Counted from the stretch's first letter, positions 9,858-19,008 are shown. The stretch is 64,000 nucleotides of DNA from Chitinophagaceae bacterium (GCA_947455215.1 CANGNA010000003.1:42158-106157); one strand, 5' to 3'. Numbers and translations are program-made. Notes: generated from the sequence alone by a model not told the origin.

Positions 9858-10250
9858 TTAAGCTGTTGCTATAAAACCGGGTGGATGAAAAATATCGGCC
9901 AGCAGATCGCTACCATGGAAATTACCCGTAACAGGGGTATTTAAAGGAAATACAGGGAAAGAATAAGCGGGTGGGGTAGTAAAACGGTCGGTAACCACAA
10001 ACTCTATCACTTCGCTCTTTTCGGTTTTTACCTGCCCTTTTTTAGAAGTACTGCTACCGTCTTCCACCTTTTTCATTTGCTTGCGCAGATAACACTTACC
10101 GCAGCAGTTCTTCTTAGGTTGGTTGCGATTCTCGCACAGGTTTTGCGCAATGTAGGCTTTGTTGGCCTCGTAATACCCCCAAAGACCCAGGTGCACCAGG
10201 CACTGGGTGAGCAGAGAGATAAAAACGACTATGGCAATAAAGCGCTTCAC
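9858..10250 (-). CDS. Hypothetical Cys-rich small membrane protein
   Basis: MKRFIAIVVFISLLTQCLVHLGLWGYYEANKAYIAQNLCENRNQPKKNCCGKCYLRKQ; intact ORF. Confidence 0.55.
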   Translation of the reverse strand: MKRFIAIVVFISLLTQCLVHLGLWGYYEANKAYIAQNLCENRNQPKKNCCGKCYLRKQMKKVEDGSSTSKKGQVKTEKSEVIEFVVTDRFTTPPAYSFPVFPLNTPVTGNFHGSDLLADIFHPPGFIATA

Positions 10251-10390
10251 GGATGCACAAAGTTAGCAGTAAACAAACCGGCCTACCAAAAATAATTGTA
10301 GCCTGCTATTATGACGTTGGTCAGTAAGGTTTCCTTCGACGAGGTGTAAAATAGCCTCAGCGAGGGGACGCTCACTTCCCCCACATCGCC

Positions 10391-10544
10391 GTTGTTGGTC
10401 TTCCGACCAACAACTCGTTTGCTCGTTTGCCGTAGCATTTCGCTACGGCACGCACGGTAGCCGGATTCTGTCCGGCGTTTTTGGAGCACCCCTCGTTCCG
10501 CCCTGTAAGGGCGGGTTATTACAGCGCAGGGTTTCAACCCTGCG
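10391..10544. repeat. Array of five consecutive palindromes (family D)
   Basis: GTTGTTGGTC-TTCC-GACCAACAAC; GCCGTAGC-ATTTC-GCTACGGC; GCCGGA-TTCTG-TCCGGC; CCGCCCT-GTA-AGGGCGG; CGCAGGGT-TTCA-ACCCTGCG. Confidence 0.8.
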
Positions 10545-11086
10545 GCTTCAGCAGACGTATCCCTTGGTCCTTGGTTCTTGTTTCCTGGTTCTTTCTGTCC
10601 TCGGCGTGTCTCTCGCATGGCCTGTGCGTAGCCGAGGACTCGCCGATATCGGGTGGGTTTCGTTTAGGTTTAGGCTCCATACTATATCTACAGAAACGCT
10701 TCATCTCTCTAAGGCAGATGATAAAATACATGCGCAAAATAAAAATGTAAAAATATTTTTACAATCACCCAAGGTTCTCCCAAAGACTACCGTCTTATTA
10801 GTAGTGGTTAGTTTGAATATTGACAAAGGCGCCTTTTAGATATTTGAACACGTATAGATCTTATCGTTTACCTTTTTAAACCTTATCAGTATAAAAAAGA
10901 GTGGCTATAACACCTATCAAAAAATTAAGAAAAGAGCCGGCAAGAGCGTAAAGCCCCTATAAACGAACCCTATTTTTGTAACAGAAAAGTAAAAGGTGTG
11001 AGGAAGCACCAACAAAAAAGTGAAGAGATGAGCGATATTTAGTAATTTAAGAGTGTACAATTAAAACAACATTATTACTCGCAATT

Positions 11087-11677
11087 ATGCCCGCATATTC
11101 TGAACAAGATATTATAGCAGGGTGCCGGAAGAAAAACCGGGCTATTCAGGAGCATCTGTACAAAACGTACTACAGCATGTTCTTGAAAGTGTGTGCGAGG
11201 TATGCCAAAAATATGCAGGACGCTGAGCAGTTGCTCAACGACGGTTTCCTTAAAATTTTCACCCAGATAGATAAGTACGGTAATACCGGATCTTTCGAAG
11301 GCTGGATGAAGCGGGTGGTAGTCAATACTTGTCTCGACTACTTAAGGAGCACTTACCTGAAAGAAGAAATGACCATGCATGTAAATGCGATACAACCGGA
11401 AGAAACAAACCTGTCTGTTACCAACGAGGGTATGAAGCAGATAGAATTCCGCGAATTGCTGAGCATGATACAGATACTACCTTCAATGACGAGGACCGTG
11501 TTCAACATGTTCGTTTTTGAAGGGTATAACCATAAGGAGATATCAGAACAATTAGATATAAGTGAAGGTACTTCTCACTGGCACGTGCACCAGGCGAGGA
11601 ATATGCTTCAGAAGAAGATCAACAAGGTAGAAGACAAACTACAACAAAAAGTGACGTATGAAACCAGGAGAATTTGA
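11087..11677 (+). CDS. RNA polymerase ECF-type sigma factor
   Basis: Sigma-70 region 2 (EQDIIAGCRKKNRAIQEHLYKTYYSMFLKVCARYAKNMQDAEQLLNDGFLKIF) and region 4 (EGYNHKEISEQLDISEGTSHWHVHQARNML). Confidence 0.9.
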   Translation: MPAYSEQDIIAGCRKKNRAIQEHLYKTYYSMFLKVCARYAKNMQDAEQLLNDGFLKIFTQIDKYGNTGSFEGWMKRVVVNTCLDYLRSTYLKEEMTMHVNAIQPEETNLSVTNEGMKQIEFRELLSMIQILPSMTRTVFNMFVFEGYNHKEISEQLDISEGTSHWHVHQARNMLQKKINKVEDKLQQKVTYETRRI

Positions 11678-12896
11678 CGATCTGGTCAGACAGAAGTTCG
11701 ACCAGGCCGACTTTGAGTACAACCCGAGAAATTGGGAGAAGCTCACTGAAGAATTAGACGGTCAGAAAAAGAGAAGGGGTGGCCTCCTCTTTTGGTGGAT
11801 GCCGGTAGTTGGCGTTGCCGCCTCTGTAGCCATGGCTTTTGGCGTGTCTACAGTGCTGCACAATGGTGCGCAGATAGGTGGCACTACTGCCCGGCCACAG
11901 GTAGCCACTGCTGTAAAGCACAAGGCACATACCAGCATGGCTATGGCGCCGGCCCGCGTCGATGTCATCCCCGCACAGGATGATAACGCCGCCGCATTGC
12001 CGGAAGAGCACGCATCTTCAGCATCAGCAGCTACTGTTACTGATAAGTTAGCCAACACAACATCCAACAAAACACCAAACACAGAGCACAATACAGAAGG
12101 CACATCTGTTGCCGTTACCATACCAGGCACTTTTAAATCGGGCGCCGCAGCAGAACTGGAACAAGCCGCCAAAGAAAACCTGGCGAAGAAAAAGAAGAAC
12201 GCAGTAGTGAACAATGGCTACTTCACCTTCCGCGAACCAGAACAGGTAAAGAAAGAACCAAAGGTGGCCATCATTCTGTCTGGTGGTGTTAACTACAGCA
12301 ACAACAGCAATGGTTATATGGTAGGTGCTACTGCCCGCCGCATGATCAACGACAAGGTGTACATAGAAAGCGATGTGGCATTCATAGGCACCAACAATTC
12401 GCGCAAGGTAGAGTATATGGATTACTCTTCTTCATCAAACAATTCGGGTACTGCAGGTGCAATGATGGCAGGCTACGCCGCCAAGGGTACTGCCACAGCA
12501 GGTAAGAATACCGACCTGTCGGGCAAGGGTACTACTACCGACCCTGTAGGTGTGTTGAAGACAGCTACACAATCTTACAGCCTGTACTATGCACAGGTAA
12601 CACCAAGCATTGGGTACAAACTGGCTAAGCGTGTATCTGTAGGTATAGGCCCCGACTTCCAGCAGATGCTGGTAGACAACAGGCCGGAGATCAATACATC
12701 AGAACGCGGCAATATCAAGGTGGCTCCTGTTTTCGATATGGGCTTCATGGGTAAGACCGAAGTAGCAGTAACCAAAAATATAAAGGCCGCTGTATACTAC
12801 AGGGAAGGTATCAACAACGTGATCACCCCAACCAACAAGTATATCGATCGCAACTACCTGCAGTTCCAGATCAAGTGCGCTATCCTGAACAGGTAG
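11658..12896 (+). CDS. Single-TM protein with C-terminal beta-barrel-like domain, overlapping the sigma factor gene
   Basis: N-terminal ~45 aa polar, TM LFWWMPVVGVAASVAMAFGV, C-terminal alternating strands; starts within the 3' end of the sigma ORF. Confidence 0.7.
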   Translation: MKPGEFDDLVRQKFDQADFEYNPRNWEKLTEELDGQKKRRGGLLFWWMPVVGVAASVAMAFGVSTVLHNGAQIGGTTARPQVATAVKHKAHTSMAMAPARVDVIPAQDDNAAALPEEHASSASAATVTDKLANTTSNKTPNTEHNTEGTSVAVTIPGTFKSGAAAELEQAAKENLAKKKKNAVVNNGYFTFREPEQVKKEPKVAIILSGGVNYSNNSNGYMVGATARRMINDKVYIESDVAFIGTNNSRKVEYMDYSSSSNNSGTAGAMMAGYAAKGTATAGKNTDLSGKGTTTDPVGVLKTATQSYSLYYAQVTPSIGYKLAKRVSVGIGPDFQQMLVDNRPEINTSERGNIKVAPVFDMGFMGKTEVAVTKNIKAAVYYREGINNVITPTNKYIDRNYLQFQIKCAILNR

Positions 12897-12963
12897 TTCT
12901 TAGTTGAGGAGTTAAAAAGGTTAAGAGTTAAGGTCAATCAGTCAAAATATTTTCAGTCCCCTC

Positions 12964-12998
12964 GATCCCGGCCATTTTTGGTCGGGATCTCTTTTTAT
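12964..12998 (+). terminator. Rho-independent terminator (GATCCCGGCCATTTTTGGTCGGGATCTCTTTTT)
   Basis: Stem-loop plus T-run. Confidence 0.75.
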
Positions 12999-13007
12999 TC
13001 AATGCTG

Positions 13008-13080
13008 CCGTTGTGTCTCCGGTCCAACGCGCAGCCCGCCACATCGCCGCCGTTGTGTCTCCTGACCAACGGCCACGGGA
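13008..13080. repeat. Palindrome pair related to the first family D hairpin
   Basis: CCGTTGTGTCTCCGGTCCAACG...CCACATCGCCGCCGTTGTGTCTCCTGACCAACGG; compare CCACATCGCCGTTGTTGGTCTTCCGACCAACAAC at 10381-10413. Confidence 0.6.
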
Positions 13081-13245
13081 CGTATTCGTTTTGGGTATTT
13101 TCGTCGGCTGTGTTCATCTAAATTTAACTAAAATTGAGCCTTTGCGTTCCCTGCCTGCTCATCAATCTTTGCGTACTTTGCGTAGTATCTTTGCGCTCAT
13201 TGCCTGTCTGCCGACAAGCAGGCGTGAAACTAAAAAAAACACAAC

Positions 13246-14091
13246 ATGATAGCATTTCTGGGTATGGGCCACCTTGGGGCCAATTTTGTAAAAGCCATGC
13301 TGGATAAAGGAAAGCAGGTAAACGTGTGGAACAGGACCTTCGCTAAGGCGCAGGCGCTTGAGGCTAACGGTGCCAAAGCATTTGAGCAGGTAACAGACGC
13401 AGTAAAGGGTGTAAGGCAAGTACACCTTACCCTGAAAGATGATGCTTCTGTAGATGAGATACTGGCACAGGCAAGCGCTGCATTTCAGCCGGGCGTTATC
13501 ATCATAGATCATACAACCACCTCTACAGCAGGTGCCGAAGAGCGCACCCGCAGCTGGAAGGAAAAGGGATTCACGTACCTGCACGCCCCCGTATTCATGG
13601 GCCCGCAGAATGCCCGCGAAAGTACCGGGCTGATGCTGGTTTCCGGCGATCAGCAGGTGATAGACCAGGTAATGCCAGACCTGTCGGCAATGACAGGCAA
13701 GGTGATGAACTTTGGCAACGATACCAATAAGGCAGCAGGCATAAAGCTGCTTGGCAACCTGATGCTGATAGCCATGACAGGCGGATTATCAGACGCGCTG
13801 GCGCTGGCTAAATCTACCGGTATCACAGTTGATGAGATAGCCACGCTGTTCGAGACATTCAATCCGGGCAATACACTACAGGCACGCCTGAAGAAGATGA
13901 CCAGCAATACCTTCGATCAACCTACCTGGGAGCTGAACATGGCCCGCAAGGATGCAGGCCTGATGATCAAAGAAACAGAAGGCAAACACCCGCTTACCGT
14001 AGTGCCTGCCGTAGCCAACGTTATGGACAAATACATAGCCAACGGCCTCGGCAGCAAAGACTGGACAGTGATTGCCAAGGAAAATGTTTAA
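13246..14091 (+). CDS. NAD(P)-dependent oxidoreductase, 3-hydroxyisobutyrate dehydrogenase family
   Basis: AFLGMGHLGANFVKAMLDKGKQVNVWNRT (Rossmann GxGxxG), KLLGNLMLIAMTGGLSDAL. Confidence 0.85.
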   Translation: MIAFLGMGHLGANFVKAMLDKGKQVNVWNRTFAKAQALEANGAKAFEQVTDAVKGVRQVHLTLKDDASVDEILAQASAAFQPGVIIIDHTTTSTAGAEERTRSWKEKGFTYLHAPVFMGPQNARESTGLMLVSGDQQVIDQVMPDLSAMTGKVMNFGNDTNKAAGIKLLGNLMLIAMTGGLSDALALAKSTGITVDEIATLFETFNPGNTLQARLKKMTSNTFDQPTWELNMARKDAGLMIKETEGKHPLTVVPAVANVMDKYIANGLGSKDWTVIAKENV

Positions 14092-14108
14092 AGATTGAAC
14101 ATAAGCGC

Positions 14109-14159
14109 TGGTCGAAGCGTCCCGCTTCGTCCTTGCTATTGCAAGCGTCCCGCTTGCGT
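14109..14159. repeat. REP family C copy 1 (double hairpin)
   Basis: GGTCGAAGCGTCCCGCTTCGTCCTTGCTATTGCAAGCGTCCCGCTTGCG; inverse partner at 58042-58092. Confidence 0.85.
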
Positions 14160-14238
14160 AAAATAACTGAGCATAGGTTACACAAGTGAGACCATGTAGC
14201 CTACTAGACGAAGCAAACCATTTTATCCAGTATTAGAA

Positions 14239-14326
14239 GGTCTGAAAGACCGAAAGATAATAGCCCGGGACGACAGTCCCGGGTATAAAACAATAATAAA
14301 CTAAGCTCTGAAAGAGCGAAAGATAC
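14239..14326 (+). repeat. REP family A copy 4
   Basis: GGTCTGAAAGACCGAAAGATAATAGCCCGGGACGACAGTCCCGGG...AGCTCTGAAAGAGCGAAAGATACCCCCAC. Confidence 0.9.
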
Positions 14327-14378
14327 CCCCACAAAAAACAAGTGCTCGGAGATGCCTCGGCCAGTCACAAAATACTAT

Positions 14379-14882
14379 CTACTCCATATCCATCACCACA
14401 AACACAGGCACCGCTATATTGGCAGAATACCCCTGCTCGTGCCTGCGCTCACCATCGTTAGAATAATAAAAGGTCGGTATATCCATCCTGAACTTGCCCA
14501 GGTAGTAGTATTTGATCTTAGCTAGTGGTAATTGCGTATAAGAAAAGGTACCCACATCGGTGGTCGTACCCTTAGCTATCAGCCCTTCCGCTTTGGCTTT
14601 AAGTGCATTGTCGGGTGCCGACTGCTGGTGGTAGCCATACCTTTTCATCAGGGCCAGGTCGCTTTGCAGTATGTACACACCATCTTTGTAGTTCACCCGC
14701 TTGCCGGCAGCTACCATCACCCGGCCGCGCGTCTCTCCGCGGGGCAACAGCAGGCTGTCGCGCTCCATAAGCAGTGTTTTTGCGGCGGTAGCAGGTGCAT
14801 CTTTGGTTGGTAGCATTTTATGGCTGCAGGCGCTAAAGAACGCCAGGCAGGCCATTATTATCAATGAAAGGAAATAACGCAT
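14379..14882 (-). CDS. Hypothetical lipoprotein
   Basis: Lipobox MACLAFFSACSHK; intact ORF. Confidence 0.55.
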   Translation of the reverse strand: MRYFLSLIIMACLAFFSACSHKMLPTKDAPATAAKTLLMERDSLLLPRGETRGRVMVAAGKRVNYKDGVYILQSDLALMKRYGYHQQSAPDNALKAKAEGLIAKGTTTDVGTFSYTQLPLAKIKYYYLGKFRMDIPTFYYSNDGERRHEQGYSANIAVPVFVVMDME

Positions 14883-15093
14883 GGTCAGTATTTAATGCTG
14901 CAATATACCCCGAAAAAACCTGTTGGTATAAGGCTGCTGCTACTAAAGATAGCTCGTTTCATATGCTTTTAAAAAAGATACACACAAAATTAGGCATGGC
15001 TGAAACGCTTTGCAGGCGCGGCTTTGGGTGTTTTCATACCCCGTTTTTGGTGGATATGTTTATTTTGTTCGTAATATTTCATAGCTCACCTTT

Positions 15094-15612
15094 GTGATAC
15101 AAAACACTTCAACTATGGATATCAACATGCTCAACAATGCCATCAACAGCCTGGGCCGCCAGCTCAGCAATATTCAAACCCAACTCACAACAAGAGCGGA
15201 GGACCCCGACCTGCCTTCTGCAAAAGATGTGGCCACCCAGGTACGCCTCATCCAGGCTATAGACAAACTGCAGAAAATGGTAGCGCGCATGAAGAAGGAA
15301 GAGGAGCAGGAAGCCGCCAAACCCGTGCCGCAACGCTACAGCGACCCGGCCCCTTATGGCGCCGCTACAATGGAACGATATATGTATCTGCTGAAAGAAC
15401 ACAATGCCGCCCGCAGAGACGATGTGGTAGTGGTAGAAGGTAAAGAACAGAACCGGCGCTGGATGATCTACAACATATTCCAATACCTCCTGCCCGAAGA
15501 AGAAAGAATGTATATCGAAGATCTCCAGGACTTCAGGAACAGAGTGCACATGGGCGAGCTAAGCCACAAGATAGCCGCCTTCCTCAACCAACCGCGAACC
15601 AAAGCCGCATAG
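15094..15612 (+). CDS. Hypothetical protein with N-terminal coiled-coil-like segment (start could be 15115)
   Basis: 172-aa ORF, MLNNAINSLGRQLSNIQTQLTTRAED... Confidence 0.5.
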   Translation: MIQNTSTMDINMLNNAINSLGRQLSNIQTQLTTRAEDPDLPSAKDVATQVRLIQAIDKLQKMVARMKKEEEQEAAKPVPQRYSDPAPYGAATMERYMYLLKEHNAARRDDVVVVEGKEQNRRWMIYNIFQYLLPEEERMYIEDLQDFRNRVHMGELSHKIAAFLNQPRTKAA

Positions 15613-15654
15613 ATAAGTAGCCAGGTTGTTGATGATTATTCCCGGCGGATGAAA

Positions 15655-15741
15655 GGTCTGAAAGACCGAAAGATAATAGCCCGGGATGCAATCCCGGGGT
15701 AAGACATGGGTCAAGGGTAAGCTCTGTAAGAGCGAAAGATA
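15655..15741 (+). repeat. REP family A copy 5
   Basis: GGTCTGAAAGACCGAAAGATAATAGCCCGGGATGCAATCCCGGGG...AGCTCTGTAAGAGCGAAAGAT. Confidence 0.9.
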
Positions 15742-15808
15742 CCTGGCCGCAATTACACATTTAAAACAATAACCCCGCCATATCACCGTTAACCCATAAA
15801 ATCGTATT

Positions 15809-17317
15809 TTGAACCCGTATATGTCGCAACTGCTTAAAACCAAATGGCTGCCATACCTGCTGCTGATACTGCTGGCCATGCCATTGTTTTACCTCAATGT
15901 GCATGAACAGCACACATGGGGCGGCGACGACTACGCCCTATATATAAAGGAGGCAGATAACATAAGCAAGGGCCTGCCATTTTACAAGACCAATTTCGTC
16001 TTTTACGATCGGAATATCACCTACTCGCCACCGCAGTACCCGCCGGGTTTCCCGCTGCTGCTGGCACCGGTGGTAAAGCTGTGGGGACTGGCCATAAAGC
16101 CCATGCTGTGCTGGCTCACGGCTATGGTAGTTGCCTTTATGCTCGCCACCTTTACCTGGCTCAGGAAGAGGGGAGTAGGGGATATAACTGCCCTGTGTAT
16201 CTGCCTGTTGCTGGGCTATAGCTGGCTGGTGGTAGATGCCAAAGACCAGGTACTATCCGATATTCCCTGCCTGTTATTTACCATGCTCTACTTTGCCAAC
16301 CGCCGCGCCGACAGGTATTCGTGGGGGCGCATTGCCGCGTTGGTGCTACTGGCAGAAATGGCCATGCTCATCCGCACGCAGTCTATATTGATACTGGCTG
16401 CAGAGGTATTGTTTGTGAGTTATACTATGCTGTATGGGTTGGTCAGGCACCGCAGGCTGGATAAGAGCCGGCTCTTTCCTGCGCTATATATAGTGCCCGG
16501 TGTGCTGTTGCTGAATTTCATTCTATCCAAGACGGTGCTGTATGTGCCATCTGCGGCATCATCGTTCTATGCTAATTATCTGCGGTCGGCATTGCAGGAG
16601 GGCATCATCACCCGTTTCCGCAATAGTGTGAACTTTGTGATGGAGGTGCTGAACGGCTGTTTTTATTACCCTACCGATAGCGGGTTCCGCACGGCAATGG
16701 TCACTATTATGCAGGGGGCGGGGCTATCGCTCAGCCTGCTGGGCATGGGATTGTCAATAAAGCGCAGGTTGGCTGTAGAGGATATCTTCTTCGTGCTGAT
16801 GCTGGTAATGATGCTCTATTACCCCATACACGATAAGCGCTACTTTCTGCCGGCCATAGCCATTGTTTACTATTACTGCTATTATGCCTCAAAGACAATA
16901 CTGCCGGCGGTAACCACTATAAAGCCACGTACTGTGGGCCTCGTGCTGACCGCTATGATACTATTTGCCGGGCTTAAATACCTGAAAGAAGCCAATGCAC
17001 CCAAGGTGGGCTATGTGCCGGGCGATAACGACCGTAAGGCATTTGCCTACCTGGCCACACATGTGGCAGATAATGAACTCGTGTTATTCTCCCGCCCGCG
17101 CTTCCTTACCCTGTACACCAACAAGCGCAGCATGGTCCAGGCGTGGCTACTACCCATGGCGCAGAACCGCCAGATATTCGACAGTATGCAGGTGAAATAC
17201 GCCCTCACCGTTAAAGGCCTCGCCGACGATTTCAATAACCACTACCTGCACGAGGTGCAACAACCACTGGATAGCGTGGTGATAGCCGATGGTTATACTT
17301 TGTATAGGTTGAGGTAG
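15809..17317 (+). CDS. Glycosyltransferase family 39-like polytopic membrane protein
   Basis: Multiple TM helices, luminal HTWGGDDYALYIKEADNISKG, SPPQYPPGFPLLLAPV. Confidence 0.65.
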   Translation: MNPYMSQLLKTKWLPYLLLILLAMPLFYLNVHEQHTWGGDDYALYIKEADNISKGLPFYKTNFVFYDRNITYSPPQYPPGFPLLLAPVVKLWGLAIKPMLCWLTAMVVAFMLATFTWLRKRGVGDITALCICLLLGYSWLVVDAKDQVLSDIPCLLFTMLYFANRRADRYSWGRIAALVLLAEMAMLIRTQSILILAAEVLFVSYTMLYGLVRHRRLDKSRLFPALYIVPGVLLLNFILSKTVLYVPSAASSFYANYLRSALQEGIITRFRNSVNFVMEVLNGCFYYPTDSGFRTAMVTIMQGAGLSLSLLGMGLSIKRRLAVEDIFFVLMLVMMLYYPIHDKRYFLPAIAIVYYYCYYASKTILPAVTTIKPRTVGLVLTAMILFAGLKYLKEANAPKVGYVPGDNDRKAFAYLATHVADNELVLFSRPRFLTLYTNKRSMVQAWLLPMAQNRQIFDSMQVKYALTVKGLADDFNNHYLHEVQQPLDSVVIADGYTLYRLR

Positions 17318-17344
17318 CAGTTAAAAAGGATAAATATTAGAGCT

Positions 17345-17860
17345 ATGAGATACTCATTTTTATTATTGTTTATTGCAGTGTTTTGTTCCTGTAACGGTGG
17401 CATTGGCAATTGGTCTTCAAAGGCAGCTGACAATAAACCAAATTATAAATATAGTATTAAATTGGCCGCCGGTTGGCAGCGGATGGATACGACAATTAAC
17501 GGAAGACGTACTTGTTTTATTTTTCCTCCAGAATCACTTGAGGCTGATGTGCCAAGAATGAACATTATAGTTGCAAACATGGATGGTATGGACCTCTATC
17601 ATTTTCGCAATGCTAACATTGCTAATATGTCATTAAAAGATAAATATGCCATTGGCGAACGTGGTGATATAAAAGTGGGCAGAATAGAGGGTGGATGGTT
17701 TACCTATCTGCTTACAGCTGAAAATGGGAGGCGCGAGATGATAAACTACATTATACCGGTAAATGGTTACGCTTATATGTTTACGGGTGGCGTAAGCAAT
17801 GGAATGATGTATAAATATAGGCCTGCTTTCGACTCTATTGTTCAGTCACTTCACTTTTAA
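17345..17860 (+). CDS. Hypothetical lipoprotein
   Basis: MRYSFLLLFIAVFCSCNGG lipobox. Confidence 0.55.
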   Translation: MRYSFLLLFIAVFCSCNGGIGNWSSKAADNKPNYKYSIKLAAGWQRMDTTINGRRTCFIFPPESLEADVPRMNIIVANMDGMDLYHFRNANIANMSLKDKYAIGERGDIKVGRIEGGWFTYLLTAENGRREMINYIIPVNGYAYMFTGGVSNGMMYKYRPAFDSIVQSLHF

Positions 17861-17892
17861 TTTTCAATGTAAAGACGCCGCTGAGTTGGTGC

Positions 17893-17977
17893 ATAAAAAA
17901 AGCGAAGCAACCTCGCTCTCCGCTCTGTTGCTCAGCTCTAATAATGTGGTCTGCTAGTAATTGAACACTTGAATCAC
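17893..17977. repeat. tRNA-Arg downstream module copy 1 plus decayed tRNA 3'-end-like sequence
   Basis: ATAAAAAAAGCGAAGCAACCTCGCTCTCCGCTCTGTTGCTCAGCTCTAATAATGTGGTCTGCTAGTAATTGAACACTTGAATC versus true tRNA end GTGGTCTTGCCAAGAATCGAACTTGGATC. Confidence 0.6.
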
Positions 17978-18075
17978 TGGATATCCAATATCACTGCAGA
18001 TATACACTCTTAACGATTGGTTGTACATTATTAACGTGATATATATGTAGATATGCGTTAATTTGCCTACAAACT

Positions 18076-18813
18076 ATGTCCATTTTGAAGAATTTGTTAC
18101 TTGCTTTATCTACGATATTGGTATTGGCTGGCTGTAGCCATTTTACCAAGTACACATATGTAGATGCCGCTCTGACGAAGGATTTCGACTACAAGATCGG
18201 GTCGTATTGGGTAATGAAAGACTCCGTAAGCGGCAGGATAGATAGTTTTTACGTTGCCAGCCACAATGTTACACACGCCGTAGACCACACTTACTGGGAC
18301 TATTACGACTGGGAACAGATCACAATTAGTATTGTACAAAATAGCCTTACGCCGGGTTATGAAAGGGACTCTTCTTCTTATATGTTCTATATGTGGAAAA
18401 GTGGCCTTGCTATCAGCTATTCGCATCCGGCAGCTTTATCTGCCAATGGCCTATACTCTTTAAACGGGCAGAAGATAGAATATACACCCACGTTCTATTA
18501 TCCTTACCTGACCATGCAGTCAATGTCGTACAGTACCTTACTGGGTTCCCGTAATGATACCATCGGCGAGATGTCCTATGCCATGACGCCATCGCCTGTT
18601 ATTGTATCATATCCATTAAACGGACAGACATTCAGCGATGTGATGAGTGTTAACTATGTTTATCATATAAAATATGATACAGCACAGGCTTACGATTATA
18701 ATGATCAGTTCTTTTTCAATAATGCTGCAGGTATAGTACAGATCAGCCAAAACCACCCGCAGGATTCTATGGCGCACGCCTGGCAGTTGCTCAGGTGGCA
18801 TTTGGTCAAATAA
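18076..18813 (+). CDS. Hypothetical lipoprotein
   Basis: MSILKNLLLALSTILVLAGCSH lipobox. Confidence 0.6.
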   Translation: MSILKNLLLALSTILVLAGCSHFTKYTYVDAALTKDFDYKIGSYWVMKDSVSGRIDSFYVASHNVTHAVDHTYWDYYDWEQITISIVQNSLTPGYERDSSSYMFYMWKSGLAISYSHPAALSANGLYSLNGQKIEYTPTFYYPYLTMQSMSYSTLLGSRNDTIGEMSYAMTPSPVIVSYPLNGQTFSDVMSVNYVYHIKYDTAQAYDYNDQFFFNNAAGIVQISQNHPQDSMAHAWQLLRWHLVK

Positions 18814-18870
18814 AAAAAGCGAAGCAACCTCGCTCTCCGCTCTGTTGCTCCGCTCTCCTGATGTGGTCAA
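18811..18870. repeat. tRNA-Arg downstream module copy 2
   Basis: TAAAAAAAGCGAAGCAACCTCGCTCTCCGCTCTGTTGCTCCGCTCTCCTGATGTGGTC. Confidence 0.8.
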
Positions 18871-18871
18871 A

Positions 18872-18911
18872 CAAAAAAGCGAAGCAACCTCGCTCTCCGC
18901 TCTCCTAATTG
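18872..18911 (-). terminator. tRNA-Arg downstream module copy 3 with terminator hairpin AGCGA-GGTTGCT-TCGCTTTTTT (minus strand)
   Basis: Short stem and T-run immediately 3' of the tRNA. Confidence 0.6.
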
Positions 18912-18983
18912 TGGTCTTGCCAAGAATCGAACTTGGATCTAAAGTTTAGGAAACTTCTATTCTATCCATTGAACTACAAGACC
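18912..18983 (-). tRNA. tRNA-Arg (anticodon CCT)
   Basis: Reverse complement GGTCTTGTAGTTCAATGGATAGAATAGAAGTTTCCTAAACTTTAGATCCAAGTTCGATTCTTGGCAAGACCA folds as a cloverleaf; anticodon loop TTCCTAA. Confidence 0.92.
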
Positions 18984-19008
18984 TCCATTTCATACCGAAG
19001 TGGGAGCG

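Noticed and set aside
10283-10839. Several 67-111-aa ORFs in the hairpin-rich intergenic region
   Set aside because: They translate palindromes and repeat tracts; mutually overlapping and without start/leader context
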